Positions 15,451 to 25,461 of a stretch of 34,067 nt of DNA are shown one piece after another. A model generated the notes under the pieces. It had not been told where the DNA came from and did no database searches. It worked only from the letters and a program-made list of their open reading frames with translations. Within the stretch, counting starts at the first letter, position 1. Each line of letters begins with the position of its first letter. This stretch comes from Paludibacteraceae bacterium (GTDB lineage Bacteria; Bacteroidota; Bacteroidia; Bacteroidales; Paludibacteraceae): NCBI GenBank assembly GCA_017649925.1, contig JAGCFX010000015.1, positions 1 through 34,067 on the forward strand, read 5' to 3'. The translations under genes and the position numbers were made by a program.

Positions 15451-16329
15451 ATGCCGAATAATATGACATTATCTACTGATTCTATCTTTCTCACTAATGA
15501 TGTAGAGGGCTTCCGCGAGTGCCGGGAGAAACGTACTACATCCAAGGACACCATGAGCGCCATTCTGTGCAAGAAAGGGTACATCGACGTGTATTATCAC
15601 GAGGAGATGATTCGCATCAACAAGGGCGATCTATTCTTCCGTATTCCGGACTTTGCACATGAGTTAGGCCCGTATGAGATGTCGCCTGACTTCGAGTTCT
15701 CGCAAGTGACCGTCAGCGCAGCCATCTTTGAAAAGGTGATGTATGAGCACATGCGCGTGGAGCCCAACTGGTATGCGAAGCAGGAGTTCCTTAAAGAGCA
15801 TCCGATCTTCCACGTGAACGCTGTGAGCCAGGACTTTTTCAACACCTATTTCCATTTGTTGGCGCTGCAGTTGCAGGATAATCTGACGGAGTATCGCGTC
15901 CAGATTCTGCAAAACATAGCGCGCGCGGCGACGATGGAGATGCTGAACTACATCGACAAGCTCTCTGTGCTCTCTCCAATGGAGTTGAGTCGTCTGTCCG
16001 TAAACCAGAGTGACTACACATTCCACGAGTTCACGCGTCTGCTGCAGGAGTACCCGCACGAACGTGAAGTGCAATGGTATGCAAAGAAACTGAACATCAC
16101 GCCGAAGTACTTGTCTGAGATCTGCAAGGAGCGCAGTAACAAGTCTGCCAGCCAATGGATAGCCGACATCACGGTAACGGAGATCAAGCATCTCTTGCGT
16201 GAGACGACGTTACCTATCCGCGAGATTGCGCGCAAGATGGAGTTTCCGAATGCCTCTTTCTTCTGTCAGTACACGAAGAAACACACGGGTCTCACTCCAA
16301 ATCATTTCCGTAAACAGAAACAGGCGTAA
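15451..16329 (+). CDS. AraC family transcriptional regulator
   Basis: The product has 292 residues from the ATG at 15451; an ATG at 15463 is also possible. The N-terminal half is a cupin-like sensing domain (for example GYIDVYYHEEMIRINKGD). The C-terminal 100 residues carry two helix-turn-helix units of AraC type: VQWYAKKLNITPKYLSEICK, then LPIREIARKMEF followed by SFFCQYTKKHTGLTPNHFRK. It would bind DNA in the cytoplasm in response to a small ligand. Its target is not shown; it stands alone between divergent and convergent neighbours. Confidence 0.92.
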   Translation: MPNNMTLSTDSIFLTNDVEGFRECREKRTTSKDTMSAILCKKGYIDVYYHEEMIRINKGDLFFRIPDFAHELGPYEMSPDFEFSQVTVSAAIFEKVMYEHMRVEPNWYAKQEFLKEHPIFHVNAVSQDFFNTYFHLLALQLQDNLTEYRVQILQNIARAATMEMLNYIDKLSVLSPMELSRLSVNQSDYTFHEFTRLLQEYPHEREVQWYAKKLNITPKYLSEICKERSNKSASQWIADITVTEIKHLLRETTLPIREIARKMEFPNASFFCQYTKKHTGLTPNHFRKQKQA

Positions 16330-16331
16330 AC

Positions 16332-16365
16332 AAAAATCCTCCGCATTGCAGCGGAGGATTTTTTT
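16332..16365. terminator. Bidirectional terminator between the AraC gene and glyA
   Basis: An 11-bp perfect stem (AAATCCTCCGC with GCGGAGGATTT) closes a 6-nt loop, with A on the left and seven T on the right. It can serve both convergent transcripts. Confidence 0.92.
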
Positions 16366-16369
16366 ATGC

Positions 16370-17650
16370 TTACCATGCGAAGAGCGGGTGTTGGTTCATT
16401 TCTCTATTGACCTCCTCTCGCACGGCTTTGATGACGGCGTCGCTTGTGGGGTCGAGTAGCACGCGGTCGATGAGTTCTACAATCCACGGCATCCGGTCTT
16501 CTTTAAGTCCACGCGTGGTGATGGCGGGCGTACCGAAACGCAGACCCGAGGTCTGGAACGCCGAACGGCTATCAAAAGGCACCATGTTCTTATTCGTAGT
16601 GATGTCCGCGCTGACCAATGCCTGCTCGGCTACCTTACCGGTCAGGTCTGGGAACTTCGTGCGCAGGTCGATAAGCATGGAGTGGTTATCTGTACCACCG
16701 CTGATGACCTTATATCCTTTGTCCATGAACGCCTGTGCCATGACGGCTGCGTTCTTTTTCACTTGGCGCTGATAAACCTTGAAGTCCTCGGTCAATGCCT
16801 CTCCGAAAGCGACCGCTTTGGCTGCAATCACATGCTCTAACGGTCCTCCTTGTGTGCCGGGGAAGACAGCCGAGTCGAGTAGGGCACTCATCTTTTTGAT
16901 CTCCCCTTTCGGCGTGGTCTTGCCCCATGGGTTATCGAAGTCCTTGCCCATGAGGATAATACCTCCGCGCGGTCCGCGGAGCGTCTTATGCGTGGTGCTG
17001 GTGACGATATGCGCATGCTTGAGCGGGTTCTCCAGCAGTCCTGCCGCAATGAGTCCTGCGGGGTGCGCCATGTCCACCATGAAGATAGCTCCAATCTCAT
17101 CCGCCACGCGACGTATGCGCGCGTAATCCCACTCGCGGCTATACGCGCTCGCGCCCGCGATAATTAATTTAGGTTTATGCGTGCGCGCCTTGAGTTCGAG
17201 GTCGTCGTAATCCACACGCCCGGTCTCTTCTTTGAGGTCATAGCCGATGGCATTGAACATGAGTCCGGAGAAGTTAACCGCCGAGCCGTGACTGAGGTGT
17301 CCTCCGTGGCTGAGGTTGAGTCCCATAAAGGTGTCTCCGGCTTTGAGGCAAGCCATGAAGACCGCCATGTTAGCCTGTGCGCCACTGTGCGGCTGCACGT
17401 TCACATACTCCGCATTATAGAGTTTTTTCAGTCGCTCGCGTGCGATGTCCTCTGCGATGTCCACTACCTCGCAGCCGCCGTAATAACGGTGACCAGGGTA
17501 GCCCTCGGCGTACTTGTTGGTCAGCACGCTACCCATAGCTTCCATCACTTGGTCGGAAACGAAGTTCTCGCTTGCGATCAGTTCAATTCCTTTTGTCTGA
17601 CGTTCCCGCTCACGACGGATGACGTCAAAAATCTCGGTGTCTCTATTCAT
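16370..17650 (-). CDS. glyA: Serine hydroxymethyltransferase
   Basis: Length is 426 residues, normal for bacterial SHMT. Family blocks are intact: IELIASENF near residue 23, [26 protein letters not shown], the PLP lysine Lys222 in [13 protein letters not shown], and the C-terminal [15 protein letters not shown]. It interconverts serine and glycine with tetrahydrofolate, supplying one-carbon units in the cytoplasm. It is the last gene of the ispG-pfp-TPR-glyA unit, starting 4 bp after the stop of the small TPR-like gene. Confidence 0.97.
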   Translation of the reverse strand: MNRDTEIFDVIRRERERQTKGIELIASENFVSDQVMEAMGSVLTNKYAEGYPGHRYYGGCEVVDIAEDIARERLKKLYNAEYVNVQPHSGAQANMAVFMACLKAGDTFMGLNLSHGGHLSHGSAVNFSGLMFNAIGYDLKEETGRVDYDDLELKARTHKPKLIIAGASAYSREWDYARIRRVADEIGAIFMVDMAHPAGLIAAGLLENPLKHAHIVTSTTHKTLRGPRGGIILMGKDFDNPWGKTTPKGEIKKMSALLDSAVFPGTQGGPLEHVIAAKAVAFGEALTEDFKVYQRQVKKNAAVMAQAFMDKGYKVISGGTDNHSMLIDLRTKFPDLTGKVAEQALVSADITTNKNMVPFDSRSAFQTSGLRFGTPAITTRGLKEDRMPWIVELIDRVLLDPTSDAVIKAVREEVNREMNQHPLFAW

Positions 17651-17654
17651 TGTT

Positions 17655-18272
17655 TTATTTCTTTAGTTTCTCGTGACATTGGTCAATGTACATGGTGTTG
17701 GCCTCGCGTAGCCAGCAGTACTGCCATTTAGGTGCGCGGAAGTATTGGTCGGCTTTGTTGAACCACTCCAGTGCTTCCTGTTTGCTGCCGAACGGTTTGG
17801 GCGCGTAGAAAAGGGATGTGCCGTAATAGGTAAGTACCATCGGGTCGTTCGGCGCTAACTTAGTCGCCTCTTTGGCGAGCGACATCGCTTTCGCGGGATG
17901 AAATGACTCATGTAGCCGCAGTTCATATACATAAACGGCACTCATGTACATTTGATAGTGCCCTCTTGGCAGTTGGTTCTTGAGCGTCTCCACATGTTTG
18001 CGGAAACGCTGAACGTACGGCAAGGCGTGCGGCTTATCATACTCCAGCAGATAGCCGCAGTAGCCGTACTCGTATAATATAAGGTTAGAGGTCTGAGGAT
18101 TAGCGGTCGGAGAGTCAATATAGGCTTTCCAAACCGACATGTCTTGGTTTAGGTATGCACCGAATAATTCTCTATCCGCGACAAAAGATTGCGCGGATAG
18201 AGAAAGACTGATGCAAAGAGCGGTAATTACGCTCCGCGCTCGAGAAGTAATGTGTGCGTAGGTTGGTCGCAT
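17655..18272 (-). CDS. Small exported TPR-like protein
   Basis: The frame is open further upstream into pfp, but I choose the ATG at 18272, preceded by AGAAG. It gives [29 protein letters not shown], whose second half looks like a signal peptide with cleavage after SAQ or nearby. The start overlaps the pfp 3' end by 46 bp. The mature part of about 175 residues is helical, with TPR-like segments such as [23 protein letters not shown] and [14 protein letters not shown] periplasmic scaffold role is possible. The family is not one I can name, and the start remains uncertain. Confidence 0.72.
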   Translation of the reverse strand: MRPTYAHITSRARSVITALCISLSLSAQSFVADRELFGAYLNQDMSVWKAYIDSPTANPQTSNLILYEYGYCGYLLEYDKPHALPYVQRFRKHVETLKNQLPRGHYQMYMSAVYVYELRLHESFHPAKAMSLAKEATKLAPNDPMVLTYYGTSLFYAPKPFGSKQEALEWFNKADQYFRAPKWQYCWLREANTMYIDQCHEKLKK

Positions 18273-19879
18273 ACTTCTGCCGGTCCGTAGTACTGAATAG
18301 GTCCCGGATAAATATAGTTGGTGTCCGGTGCTGCCCATTTAGCGCGGTGATCCTGGAGATACTTGAACGGCGCGCCGTCGAGTTTCACAAGCGCTTTCTG
18401 GATAACGGGTTTCATCTTACCGTTACGTTTCTCCATATTCATCATCATTGTGATAGGTACACCACCTGCGATCCATTTGTCGGAAGGCTTGGTGAGGTTA
18501 CGTACGAGCGACATGTAACCCGTCTTACCTGCTGCGATGAGGTGGGTAGCGGTGATACCGATAGAGTAGCAGTAGTCGGCGTCGAAGTTAGACGGCATAG
18601 CGCAACGTCCTTCATATCCGAAGAAATGATTGAGGGCAGCGAACTTACCCTTGAACTCACCGTTGGCTTTGAGCACTGCCAGGCGTTTCTGTACCATCTC
18701 AATGAGCAGTTTCTCGGTCTCAATTTGGCTTACCATCACGTTTCCGTGCGGGTCACGGTCGAGTGTCAACTGACGAGCGATACCTTTCGGCAGCGAACGA
18801 TAGAGATCGCAGCTAGCCGGCGTCAGTTTGGACTTCACGTACTCACGTTTTGCATCGTCGCCATCGAGTGAAGTGAACTCCTCGTTGTTAGCGAGCAGGT
18901 CATTGAGTTCCTGAATCAGTACGCGCATGGCGGGGATGAACTCAATCAGTCCTTCCGGAATAAGGATGGTACCGAAGTTCATGCCTGCGTTGGCACGCGC
19001 TACAATTACTTTGACGATGTCCTCAACGATGTCGTTGAGCGTCATTTTCTTGGCTTCCACTTCCTCGGAGATAAGGCAGATGTTTGGCTGGCTCTGGAGT
19101 GCGCACTCGAGGGCGATATGGCTGGCGCTACGTCCCATAAGACGGATGAAATGCCAGTATTTTTTCGCCGAGTTAGCGTCGCGCTGGATATTACCGATGA
19201 GTTCAGCATAGGTCTTACAAGCGGTGTCGAAACCGAAGGAGGTCTCGATCATCTCGTTCTTGAGGTCGCCGTCGATGGTCTTCGGGCAGCCGATGACTTG
19301 AATACCGCATTGTTTCTGCAGGTAGTACTCAGCGAGCACGCATGCGTTGGTGTTGGAGTCGTCACCACCGATGATAACTACAGCCTTGATACCCAGTTGT
19401 TTGCAGACCTCGATACCGTTGTCAAACTGCCAAGTCTCTTCCAGTTTGGTACGACCGGAGCCGATGATGTCGAAACCGCCGGTATTACGGTACTCGTCGA
19501 TGATGTCCGCCGTCAGTTCCTGATATTTGCCGTCAATAAGTCCGCTCGGGCCACCGAGGAAACCGTACAGTTTGTTGTTCGGGTTGATGGCTTTGAGTCC
19601 GTCAAAGAGTCCGGAGATGACGTTGTGTCCGCCGGGTGCTTGACCGCCGGAGAGGATAACGCCGACGTTGAACGGCTCTGCTTTGTGGTTATCGCCCGTG
19701 GTGGGTTCCATTGTGATAACGGGCAGACCGTAAGTGTTAGGGAAGAGTTTCTTGATCTCCTCTTGGTCAGCCACCGAGTGTGTTTTCTCGCCTTCTACTA
19801 GGCGTACGGCGCCCTGCAAGGCTACCGGCATTTTCGGCTGGTAGTTCTGGCGCGCAATTTGTAAAGGTGATTTTTGCAT
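18227..19879 (-). CDS. pfp: PPi-dependent 6-phosphofructokinase, long form
   Basis: Length is 550 residues, typical of the long PFP clade found in Bacteroidota, plants and spirochaetes. The phosphate loop is [13 protein letters not shown], the PPi-specific GGDDSN sits at residues 171-176 (Asp174 replaces the Gly of ATP enzymes), and the catalytic motif PKTIDGD has Asp203. [11 protein letters not shown] binds fructose 6-phosphate. The enzyme converts fructose 6-phosphate and PPi to fructose 1,6-bisphosphate reversibly, saving ATP in glycolysis. It lies 23 bp after ispG and ends inside the start of the TPR-like gene. Confidence 0.96.
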   Translation of the reverse strand: MQKSPLQIARQNYQPKMPVALQGAVRLVEGEKTHSVADQEEIKKLFPNTYGLPVITMEPTTGDNHKAEPFNVGVILSGGQAPGGHNVISGLFDGLKAINPNNKLYGFLGGPSGLIDGKYQELTADIIDEYRNTGGFDIIGSGRTKLEETWQFDNGIEVCKQLGIKAVVIIGGDDSNTNACVLAEYYLQKQCGIQVIGCPKTIDGDLKNEMIETSFGFDTACKTYAELIGNIQRDANSAKKYWHFIRLMGRSASHIALECALQSQPNICLISEEVEAKKMTLNDIVEDIVKVIVARANAGMNFGTILIPEGLIEFIPAMRVLIQELNDLLANNEEFTSLDGDDAKREYVKSKLTPASCDLYRSLPKGIARQLTLDRDPHGNVMVSQIETEKLLIEMVQKRLAVLKANGEFKGKFAALNHFFGYEGRCAMPSNFDADYCYSIGITATHLIAAGKTGYMSLVRNLTKPSDKWIAGGVPITMMMNMEKRNGKMKPVIQKALVKLDGAPFKYLQDHRAKWAAPDTNYIYPGPIQYYGPAEVCDQPTHTLLLERGA

Positions 19880-19902
19880 AGCGGTTAATTATTTATAGTT
19901 GA

Positions 19903-21258
19903 TTATTTATTTTCTTTGTCTGATTCTATCAAGCGAAGGAGTTGCTCTACGGCTTCCTCTTGCGGGATATTCTTGAGCACGCACTCTTTTCCGCGGTAGA
20001 GGGAGATACGGTCTCGCCCTGCGCCCACGTAGCCGTAGTCAGCATCTGCCATTTCTCCCGGGCCGTTGACTATACACCCCATCACAGCAATCTTCAGACC
20101 CGTCAGATGAGAGGTCGCGTCTTTGACGCGGCGAATCGTCTCTTCGAGGTTAAACATCGTACGTCCGCACCCCGGGCAGGAGATGTACTCCGTCTTATAG
20201 GTGCGTACGCGTGCGGCTTGGAGAATGTCCTTGCTCAGGAAGTTCAGTTTGTTCTCCGAGAAATGCGGGTTAACGAGCGTCAGTTCCGTGGCTTTATAAT
20301 CCCACAGCAGTCGTCCGCACTCAGCAGCAGCCTGGAGGCAGAATAGTTCCCAGTCCTCCTCATAACTCGTATAGCGGATCTCCGCGTTGCCGCCGATGTT
20401 ATCCAGCACTTCTGCTGTGACCGAACCATCGTAACGCACAGAGTCCTCGTCCGCGAAATAATCCACAAGTTCGCGCGCAACAGGAATCTCATTCTCGGGT
20501 GCTTCGCTGAGACTGACGCGGATGGTATCTCCGATGCCATCAGCCAGCAGCGCACCGATGCCTACCGCCGATTTGATTCGTCCGTCCTCTCCTTCACCGG
20601 CTTCTGTGACGCCGAGGTGCAGCGGGAACGCCATGTGCTTTTTGCTCATCGTCTTGACGAGTAAGCGCACGGTCTCGACCATGACGCGCGTGTTGGAGGC
20701 TTTGACAGAGATAACGATGTCGTGGAAGTCATGCTTCACGGCAATACGCAGAAACTCCATCACGGATTCTACCATGCCTTGCGGGGTATCGCCGTACTTA
20801 TCCATCATGCGCTCGGATAGCGAGCCGTGGTTGACGCCAATACGGATGGCAGTCTCATGCTTGCGGCAGATATCCAAGAGGTGAACAAAGCGCTCTTCCA
20901 GTTTGGAAGCATCTTTGCTGTAGTTGCCCGGGTTGATACGCACGGCCTCGACTACCTGAGCCGCCGCGTCCGCCACCTCGGAATTGAAATGCACATCCGC
21001 CACGAGCGGCACTGCCGTTAGGACTTGGGCGTGAATTTCGCGAAGCGATTCGACCTCTCGTAGGCCTTGCGTGGTAAAGCGCAGCAACTCTGTGCCGGCT
21101 TCGATGCAACGACGTGCCTGGTTCACCGACTCATCGATGTCATTAGTCGAAGTATTGGCCATCGTTTGGACACGGATAGGGTAGTCTGAGCCCAAAAAGA
21201 TGTTCCCGACCTGTACATTTGTGGTCTTTCTTCGGTTATATGTTAGATTTATTTGCAT
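19903..21258 (-). CDS. ispG: 4-hydroxy-3-methylbut-2-enyl diphosphate synthase (IspG/GcpE)
   Basis: Length is 451 residues. The TIM-barrel domain fills about residues 1-255 (GSDYPIRVQTMANTSTND, VADVHFN, RINPGNY). The C-terminal reductase domain has the [4Fe-4S] ligands Cys361 and Cys364 in CPGCGRTMFN and Cys395 in GCIVNGPGE, with Glu402. Between them lies an insert of about 90 residues. From memory, many bacteria have about 370 residues without an insert, while Bacteroidota, Chlamydiae and plants have about 600 with a large one, so this is an intermediate form. It makes HMBPP in the MEP isoprenoid pathway. It is the first gene of its operon. Confidence 0.94.
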   Translation of the reverse strand: MQINLTYNRRKTTNVQVGNIFLGSDYPIRVQTMANTSTNDIDESVNQARRCIEAGTELLRFTTQGLREVESLREIHAQVLTAVPLVADVHFNSEVADAAAQVVEAVRINPGNYSKDASKLEERFVHLLDICRKHETAIRIGVNHGSLSERMMDKYGDTPQGMVESVMEFLRIAVKHDFHDIVISVKASNTRVMVETVRLLVKTMSKKHMAFPLHLGVTEAGEGEDGRIKSAVGIGALLADGIGDTIRVSLSEAPENEIPVARELVDYFADEDSVRYDGSVTAEVLDNIGGNAEIRYTSYEEDWELFCLQAAAECGRLLWDYKATELTLVNPHFSENKLNFLSKDILQAARVRTYKTEYISCPGCGRTMFNLEETIRRVKDATSHLTGLKIAVMGCIVNGPGEMADADYGYVGAGRDRISLYRGKECVLKNIPQEEAVEQLLRLIESDKENK

Positions 21259-21276
21259 TAAAATTCATTTTTTTTT

Positions 21277-21284
21277 CAAAAATA
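21277..21284 (-). promoter_or_regulatory. Possible -7 box for the ispG operon
   Basis: The minus strand has TATTTTTG about 19 bases before the ATG at 21258. No TTGCATAT-like box lies at the usual distance. It abuts the outer box of the divergent tRNA promoter. Confidence 0.3.
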
Positions 21285-21285
21285 T

Positions 21286-21316
21286 TTGCATATTTCAAAA
21301 ATTTGTAGTACCTTTG
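21286..21316 (+). promoter_or_regulatory. Promoter of tRNA-Lys
   Basis: TTGCATAT at 21286 and TACCTTTG at 21309 with the common 19-base spacing. The predicted start near 21321 leaves a 5' leader of about 20 nt for processing. Confidence 0.8.
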
Positions 21317-21341
21317 CACCCGCTTTTGAAAAAAGGCCGGA

Positions 21342-21414
21342 GAATCAGTAGCTCAGCAGGTAGAGCACATCCCTTTTAAGGATGGGGTCCTGGGTTCGAG
21401 CCCCAGCTGGTTCA
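21342..21414 (+). tRNA. trnK: tRNA-Lys (anticodon UUU)
   Basis: A full cloverleaf folds by eye. The acceptor GAATCAG pairs with CTGGTTC (one G-T pair). The D arm GCTC/GAGC, the anticodon stem CATCC/GGATG with loop CTTTTAA, and the T arm CTGGG/CCCAG with loop TTCGAGC are all present. The anticodon TTT reads lysine. The discriminator is A and the CCA end is not encoded (ACAA follows). Confidence 0.97.
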
Positions 21415-21417
21415 CAA

Positions 21418-21450
21418 GGGAGACGAGGCAACTCGCCTCCCTTATTTTAT
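21418..21450 (+). terminator. Terminator after tRNA-Lys
   Basis: GGGAGACGAG pairs with CTCGCCTCCC (one mismatch) around a GCAA tetraloop and runs into TTATTTTAT. The distal part overlaps the leuS stop region on the other strand. Confidence 0.82.
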
Positions 21451-24200
21451 ACCACGATGTTGACTATTCTGCCGGGTACGACGATAACGCGTTTGGGTGT
21501 ACTTCCGTTGAGGTACTTAGCCGTCTCGTCGGATGCCATAACTAATTTCTCCACTTCTTCCTTCGGTGTGTCTTTCGGGCACTCAAAGGTAAAGCGCACT
21601 TTTCCATTGAACTGCACAGGATATTTCTGCGTGTCCTCCACCAGATAACTCTCGTCGCACTCAGGCCACTCGGCATTGACGACAAACGAGTCGTTGCCGC
21701 AACGATGCCAAGCCTCTTCCGCGATATGCGGGGCGTACGGCGCGAGTAACTCAGCGAACTGCTCGAGTATAGCGCGTTTGTTGCATTTGAGCGTCGCCAG
21801 TTCGTTCTGCGCGATCATGAAGGCAGGTATAGAGGTATTGAACGAGAAGTTCTCAATATCCCATGTGATCTTCTTGATCAGCTTATGCAGGCTGCGGAGT
21901 TCTTCTTTGGTCGGCTGCTCATCGCTGATGTTCTCAAACATGTTCCACAGACGTTTGAGGAAACGGTGCACGCCGTCGATGCCGTTGGTATCCCAAGGTT
22001 TGCTCATCTCCAGCGGGCCGAGGAACATCTCATAGAGACGTAAGGTGTCGGCGCCGAACTTAGCAATGACATCATCGGGGTTAACGACGTTGAACATCGA
22101 CTTACTCATCTTCTCCACCGCCCATCCGCATATGTATTGCTTCGGGCCGGCGAGGTAACCGGTCAGTTCAGACGTTGTGCCGTCCGCGAATACGAACTCA
22201 GCATTCTTGAACTCCGGCATCCAGTTACGGAAGGCGGTGATGTTCAGCACATCGTTGTCCACAATGTTGACGTCTACGTGAATAGGCTGCACTTTGTCTT
22301 TGTACTCGGGGTTGTCGATGAGATTATAACTGATGTAAAGGTTGCCCGTTGCACCTTCGCCTATATAGCGGTAAACGAAGTTTGAGCGACCTTGTATCAT
22401 TCCCTGATTGATGAGTTTCTTGAATGGCTCATCCTCGCACACATAACCGAGATCGTAGAGGAACTTATTCCAGAAACGCGAGTAGATAAGGTGTCCCGTT
22501 GCGTGCTCACTACCGCCGAGGTAGAGGTCCACCTGACGCCAGTACTCGTTCGCCTCTTTGCCGACGAGTGCTTCGTCGTTATGGTTATCCATATAACGGA
22601 GATAATAAGCGGAACTGCCTGCAAAGCCCGGCATGGTGCAGAGCTCTAGCGGATAGCCGTTATAGGTCCAGTCTTTGGCATTACCAAGCGGCGGGCGACC
22701 GTCTGAAGTGGGCTTGAAGTCCGTCACCTCCGGCAGTTGTAGCGGCAGGTCTTTCTCATTGATCGTATAAGGCATGCCGTCCTTGTAATAGATAGGGAAG
22801 GGCTCGCCCCAATAACGCTGACGACTGAAGATAGCGTCACGGAGACGGTAGTTCACCTTCACGCGACCGATACCGGTATTGGTAATGTACTCCTTCATCG
22901 CCTGAATGGCTTCTTTCACTTCAAGACCATTGAGGAAACCGGAGTTGATCATCTTTCCTTCCTTGGCATCAAACGACTCTTCTGAGACGTCTGCGCCTTC
23001 TATCAGCGGGATTATCGGCAGGTTGAAATGTTTGGCGAAAGCGTAGTCGCGGCTGTCGTGTGCCGGTACAGCCATGATGGCGCCGGTGCCGTAACCCGCG
23101 AGGACGTAATCGGAGATAAAAATAGGAATCTCGCCCTGCGTGAGCGGGTTGATGGCATACGAGCCGGTGAAGACGCCCGTCACGCGTCGGTCAGCTATGC
23201 GCTCGCGCTCCGTACGGTTCTTGCAGCGTGCCAGATAAGCGTCCACTTCTTCGCGTTGCTCATCCGTGATCACGCGTTGCACGTACTCCGATTCAGGAGC
23301 CAGCACCATGAACGTGACACCAAAGATAGTATCAGCACGCGTGGTGAAGATTGTGAAGGGTTCGTCTTGTCCTTTGATGGCGAACTTCATCTCTGCGCCT
23401 TCCGAGCGACCAATCCAGTTGCGTTGCGTCTCTTTGAGGCTCTCTGTCCAGTCGATACGGTCGAGTCCTTCGAGCAGACGACCGGCGTAAGCACTCACGC
23501 GCAGGCACCATTGGCGCATGACGCGTTGCTCCACCGGGTAACCGCCACGGACAGAAAGACCTTCGGACACCTCGTCGTTCGCGAGCACCGTTCCAAGTTT
23601 CGGGCACCAGTTAACCTTGGTGTCAGCGAGGTAGGCAATGCGGTAGTTCATCAGCCTCTCCTGTTGCGCTTTCTCGCTCAGCGTAGCCCAGTTAGGGTCA
23701 TTGGCCTCGAACTCTGCGATGAGCTTGGAGATGGGCTGTGCTTTCTGCGTCTTGGGGTCGAAATAAGAATTGAACATCTGTACAAACGCCCACTGTGTCC
23801 ACTTGTAGAACTTCGGATCGCAGGTCCGCACCTCGCGATTCCAATCGTAGCAGAAACCGATTTTCTTGAGCTGCGAGATATAGCGGTCGATGTTCTCAAA
23901 CGTCGTTTTCTCGGGGTGTTGACCAGTCTGAATAGCATACTGTTCCGCGGGCAGACCGTAACTGTCAAAACCCATCGGGTGAAGCACGTTAAAGCCTTTG
24001 AGACGTTTGTAACGGCTGTAAATATCGCTGGCGATGTAGCCTAACGGGTGACCAACGTGCAAACCCGCTCCCGAAGGATAAGGGAACATATCCAACACAT
24101 AGTAGTGCGGCTTGTCGGATTCATTGTAAACGGTATAAACGCCGTTCTCCTCCCACGCCTTTTGCCACTTTTTCTCAATCTCTGAAAAGTTGTATTCCAT
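21447..24200 (-). CDS. leuS: Leucyl-tRNA synthetase
   Basis: Length is 917 residues from the ATG at 24200. An upstream in-frame ATG at 24224 lies inside the promoter and is rejected. The class I signature is HVGH (His48, His51) in [16 protein letters not shown]. The CP1 editing domain contains [12 protein letters not shown] and [12 protein letters not shown], and the KMSKS loop is at residues 697-701. It charges tRNA-Leu with leucine in the cytoplasm. It is transcribed alone from its own promoter, converging on the tRNA-Lys gene. Confidence 0.97.
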   Translation of the reverse strand: MEYNFSEIEKKWQKAWEENGVYTVYNESDKPHYYVLDMFPYPSGAGLHVGHPLGYIASDIYSRYKRLKGFNVLHPMGFDSYGLPAEQYAIQTGQHPEKTTFENIDRYISQLKKIGFCYDWNREVRTCDPKFYKWTQWAFVQMFNSYFDPKTQKAQPISKLIAEFEANDPNWATLSEKAQQERLMNYRIAYLADTKVNWCPKLGTVLANDEVSEGLSVRGGYPVEQRVMRQWCLRVSAYAGRLLEGLDRIDWTESLKETQRNWIGRSEGAEMKFAIKGQDEPFTIFTTRADTIFGVTFMVLAPESEYVQRVITDEQREEVDAYLARCKNRTERERIADRRVTGVFTGSYAINPLTQGEIPIFISDYVLAGYGTGAIMAVPAHDSRDYAFAKHFNLPIIPLIEGADVSEESFDAKEGKMINSGFLNGLEVKEAIQAMKEYITNTGIGRVKVNYRLRDAIFSRQRYWGEPFPIYYKDGMPYTINEKDLPLQLPEVTDFKPTSDGRPPLGNAKDWTYNGYPLELCTMPGFAGSSAYYLRYMDNHNDEALVGKEANEYWRQVDLYLGGSEHATGHLIYSRFWNKFLYDLGYVCEDEPFKKLINQGMIQGRSNFVYRYIGEGATGNLYISYNLIDNPEYKDKVQPIHVDVNIVDNDVLNITAFRNWMPEFKNAEFVFADGTTSELTGYLAGPKQYICGWAVEKMSKSMFNVVNPDDVIAKFGADTLRLYEMFLGPLEMSKPWDTNGIDGVHRFLKRLWNMFENISDEQPTKEELRSLHKLIKKITWDIENFSFNTSIPAFMIAQNELATLKCNKRAILEQFAELLAPYAPHIAEEAWHRCGNDSFVVNAEWPECDESYLVEDTQKYPVQFNGKVRFTFECPKDTPKEEVEKLVMASDETAKYLNGSTPKRVIVVPGRIVNIVV

Positions 24201-24221
24201 ACATAAAAACAAATTTGCGTG

Positions 24222-24252
24222 CAAATTTACTACTTTTTTTTGACATATGCAA
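24222..24252 (-). promoter_or_regulatory. Promoter of leuS
   Basis: On the minus strand TTGCATAT (24252-24245) and TAAATTTG (24229-24222), spaced as elsewhere. The predicted start near 24217 gives a leader of about 17 nt. Confidence 0.82.
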
Positions 24253-24544
24253 GAAGTATAGGAATTTTGTAGATTTTTTGCGTGTATTTAGCCTCCGTTT
24301 ATTCTTCAATGAGCCTCTATTTAGCCTTCATTCCCGTTACCATCTCGTTACCATTACGTACGTCACCGTCCCGTTTTTTTATCCGTTTGTTACCCTAAAA
24401 AGGTATCCGATTATTAAGAAAAAGGTAAAGGCATCGTACGGTCACGTACAGGATGCTAACGCAATGCGAACGACATAGCCTCGAGATACCCACGAGAATG
24501 GTTAACGGACCACTAAGAATGACTAAGAACAACTAACGGTCGCG

Positions 24545-24593
24545 TTCTTAGCCTCAAGGGCACGATTATTACGGCAAATGGGTTGCAAAGATA
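24545..24593 (-). repeat. Dispersed 49-bp repeat, copy A
   Basis: It runs from TTCTTAGCCTCAAGGGC to TTGCAAAGATA on the plus strand. It matches copy B at 24796-24842 except for about six substitutions and a short gap. On the minus strand it begins with TATCTTTGCAACCC, a good -7 box, so it may be a promoter plus leader, though no outer box is at the usual distance. Confidence 0.8.
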
Positions 24594-24605
24594 AAAAAAG
24601 TACAT

Positions 24606-24669
24606 GACCATATTGACCATATTGACCGTTTTGGGGGAGAAACGGTCAAAACGGTCAGAACGGTCAGAA
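24606..24669. repeat. Inverted 3+3 array of 9-bp units, A
   Basis: The units are GACCATATT twice, then GACCGTTTT, a 10-base centre GGGGGAGAAA, then CGGTCAAAA and CGGTCAGAA twice. The halves are imperfect inverted repeats in 9-bp register and can form a long hairpin. It lies 12 bp from repeat copy A. Confidence 0.82.
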
Positions 24670-24795
24670 CAAAAAATGTACGTGAGACTATGAGACTTTG
24701 GGACTATTGAGATTCCATAATGGAAACGATTCCTTCACAAAATGAGCGAATTAGCGGAAGAAAAGAAGAAACAACAAAGCCGTGTCCGAATACAA

Positions 24796-24842
24796 TTCTT
24801 AGCCGCAAGGGCCCGGATTACGGCAAATGGGGTGCAAATATA
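24796..24842 (-). repeat. Dispersed 47-bp repeat, copy B
   Basis: It runs from TTCTTAGCCGCAAGGGCC to GGTGCAAATATA on the plus strand. On the minus strand it starts with TATATTTGCACCCC, again a -7-like box. It is followed after 28 bp by the second 9-bp array, the same order as at copy A. Confidence 0.8.
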
Positions 24843-24870
24843 CAAAAATGCAGAGTTAAAAAAATAATAT

Positions 24871-24931
24871 GGCATAAGTGGCAGAAACGGCATAAAATCG
24901 GGAAATTTATGCCACTTATGCCGTTTATGCC
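24871..24931. repeat. Inverted 3+3 array of 9-bp units, B
   Basis: The units are GGCATAAGT, GGCAGAAAC and GGCATAAAA, a 7-base centre TCGGGAA, then ATTTATGCC, ACTTATGCC and GTTTATGCC. The two halves pair over nearly 27 bp. The layout equals array A but the unit sequence is different, so the architecture rather than the sequence is shared. Confidence 0.84.
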
Positions 24932-24988
24932 AGTGCAAATTATTACACAAGTGGAAAAATGTACGATTTTTAAGATTACGCATACTAA

Positions 24989-25019
24989 ACAAGCGGCGAG
25001 AATTTTCCCCGCCGCTTGT
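24989..25019 (-). terminator. Hairpin terminator after the small exported protein gene
   Basis: ACAAGCGGCG and CGCCGCTTGT form a perfect 10-bp stem with an 11-nt loop, about 30 bp after the stop at 25051. The T tract on the minus strand is short (GTTTAG), so termination strength is uncertain. Confidence 0.65.
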
Positions 25020-25050
25020 CTTTGTTCTGTTTAATTCATGCTTCCTTCGA

Positions 25051-25452
25051 TTATTTCGCAAACTTTTCAAAGAAAGAGTCGTGACCTTCACTTTTGATGA
25101 GCAAGTCACCCTTCTTATTTCTCTCTGTGTATGCCTTTATTTCATCATATATAAAGTATTCATTAAATTCCGTAATTTTAGTTTCGTCAAAAGTATGTGT
25201 CTTGAATAGATATGCCATGTAATATTTGTTCTTACTTTGTTTTGCCAAGAACATGGGCTGCTCGTTATGAACTTCGTTTTTGGACATATTATCAACGTTA
25301 GTTATGACTTCTTCTTTTTTTACATCTTGATTGCTATCTTGTGCCGTAAATATAATTTCGAAAGGAGATATTATACGAGCACTTTTCTTTTGAGCCAAAA
25401 CGATTAGAGAAGAAGAAAGAAGAACTAAAATTAGCAATAATCTTGTTTTCAT
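25051..25452 (-). CDS. Small exported protein, unknown
   Basis: Length is 133 residues with a clear signal peptide (MKTRLLLILVLLSSSLIVLAQ, cleavage near residue 20). The mature part is polar and charged, with no Cys and no motif I recognise. The tail reads KGDLLIKSEGHDSFFEKFAK. The gene is AT-rich compared with leuS and tkt on either side and follows the lipoprotein gene by 9 bp, so the two form a pair. I cannot assign a function. Confidence 0.7.
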   Translation of the reverse strand: MKTRLLLILVLLSSSLIVLAQKKSARIISPFEIIFTAQDSNQDVKKEEVITNVDNMSKNEVHNEQPMFLAKQSKNKYYMAYLFKTHTFDETKITEFNEYFIYDEIKAYTERNKKGDLLIKSEGHDSFFEKFAK

Positions 25453-25461
25453 AGCTACCTA

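Larger units (their letters stand above)
24253..25050. other. Repeat-rich intergenic region upstream of leuS
   Basis: About 800 bp without a credible gene. It contains two copies of a 47-49 bp repeat, two inverted arrays of 9-bp units and a hairpin at its right end. Each is listed separately. The left 290 bp show nothing beyond loosely repeated words such as GTTACCAT and TAAGAATGACTAAGAACAAC. Confidence 0.75.

Noticed and set aside
23028-24044. Long plus-strand frame opposite leuS
   Set aside because: It is a shadow of the leuS reading frame with no promoter and no recognisable protein features.
24720-25034. Plus-strand frame of 104 codons in the leuS upstream region
   Set aside because: Its sequence is made of the 47-bp repeat, the 9-bp array and the hairpin; it has no leader or protein character.
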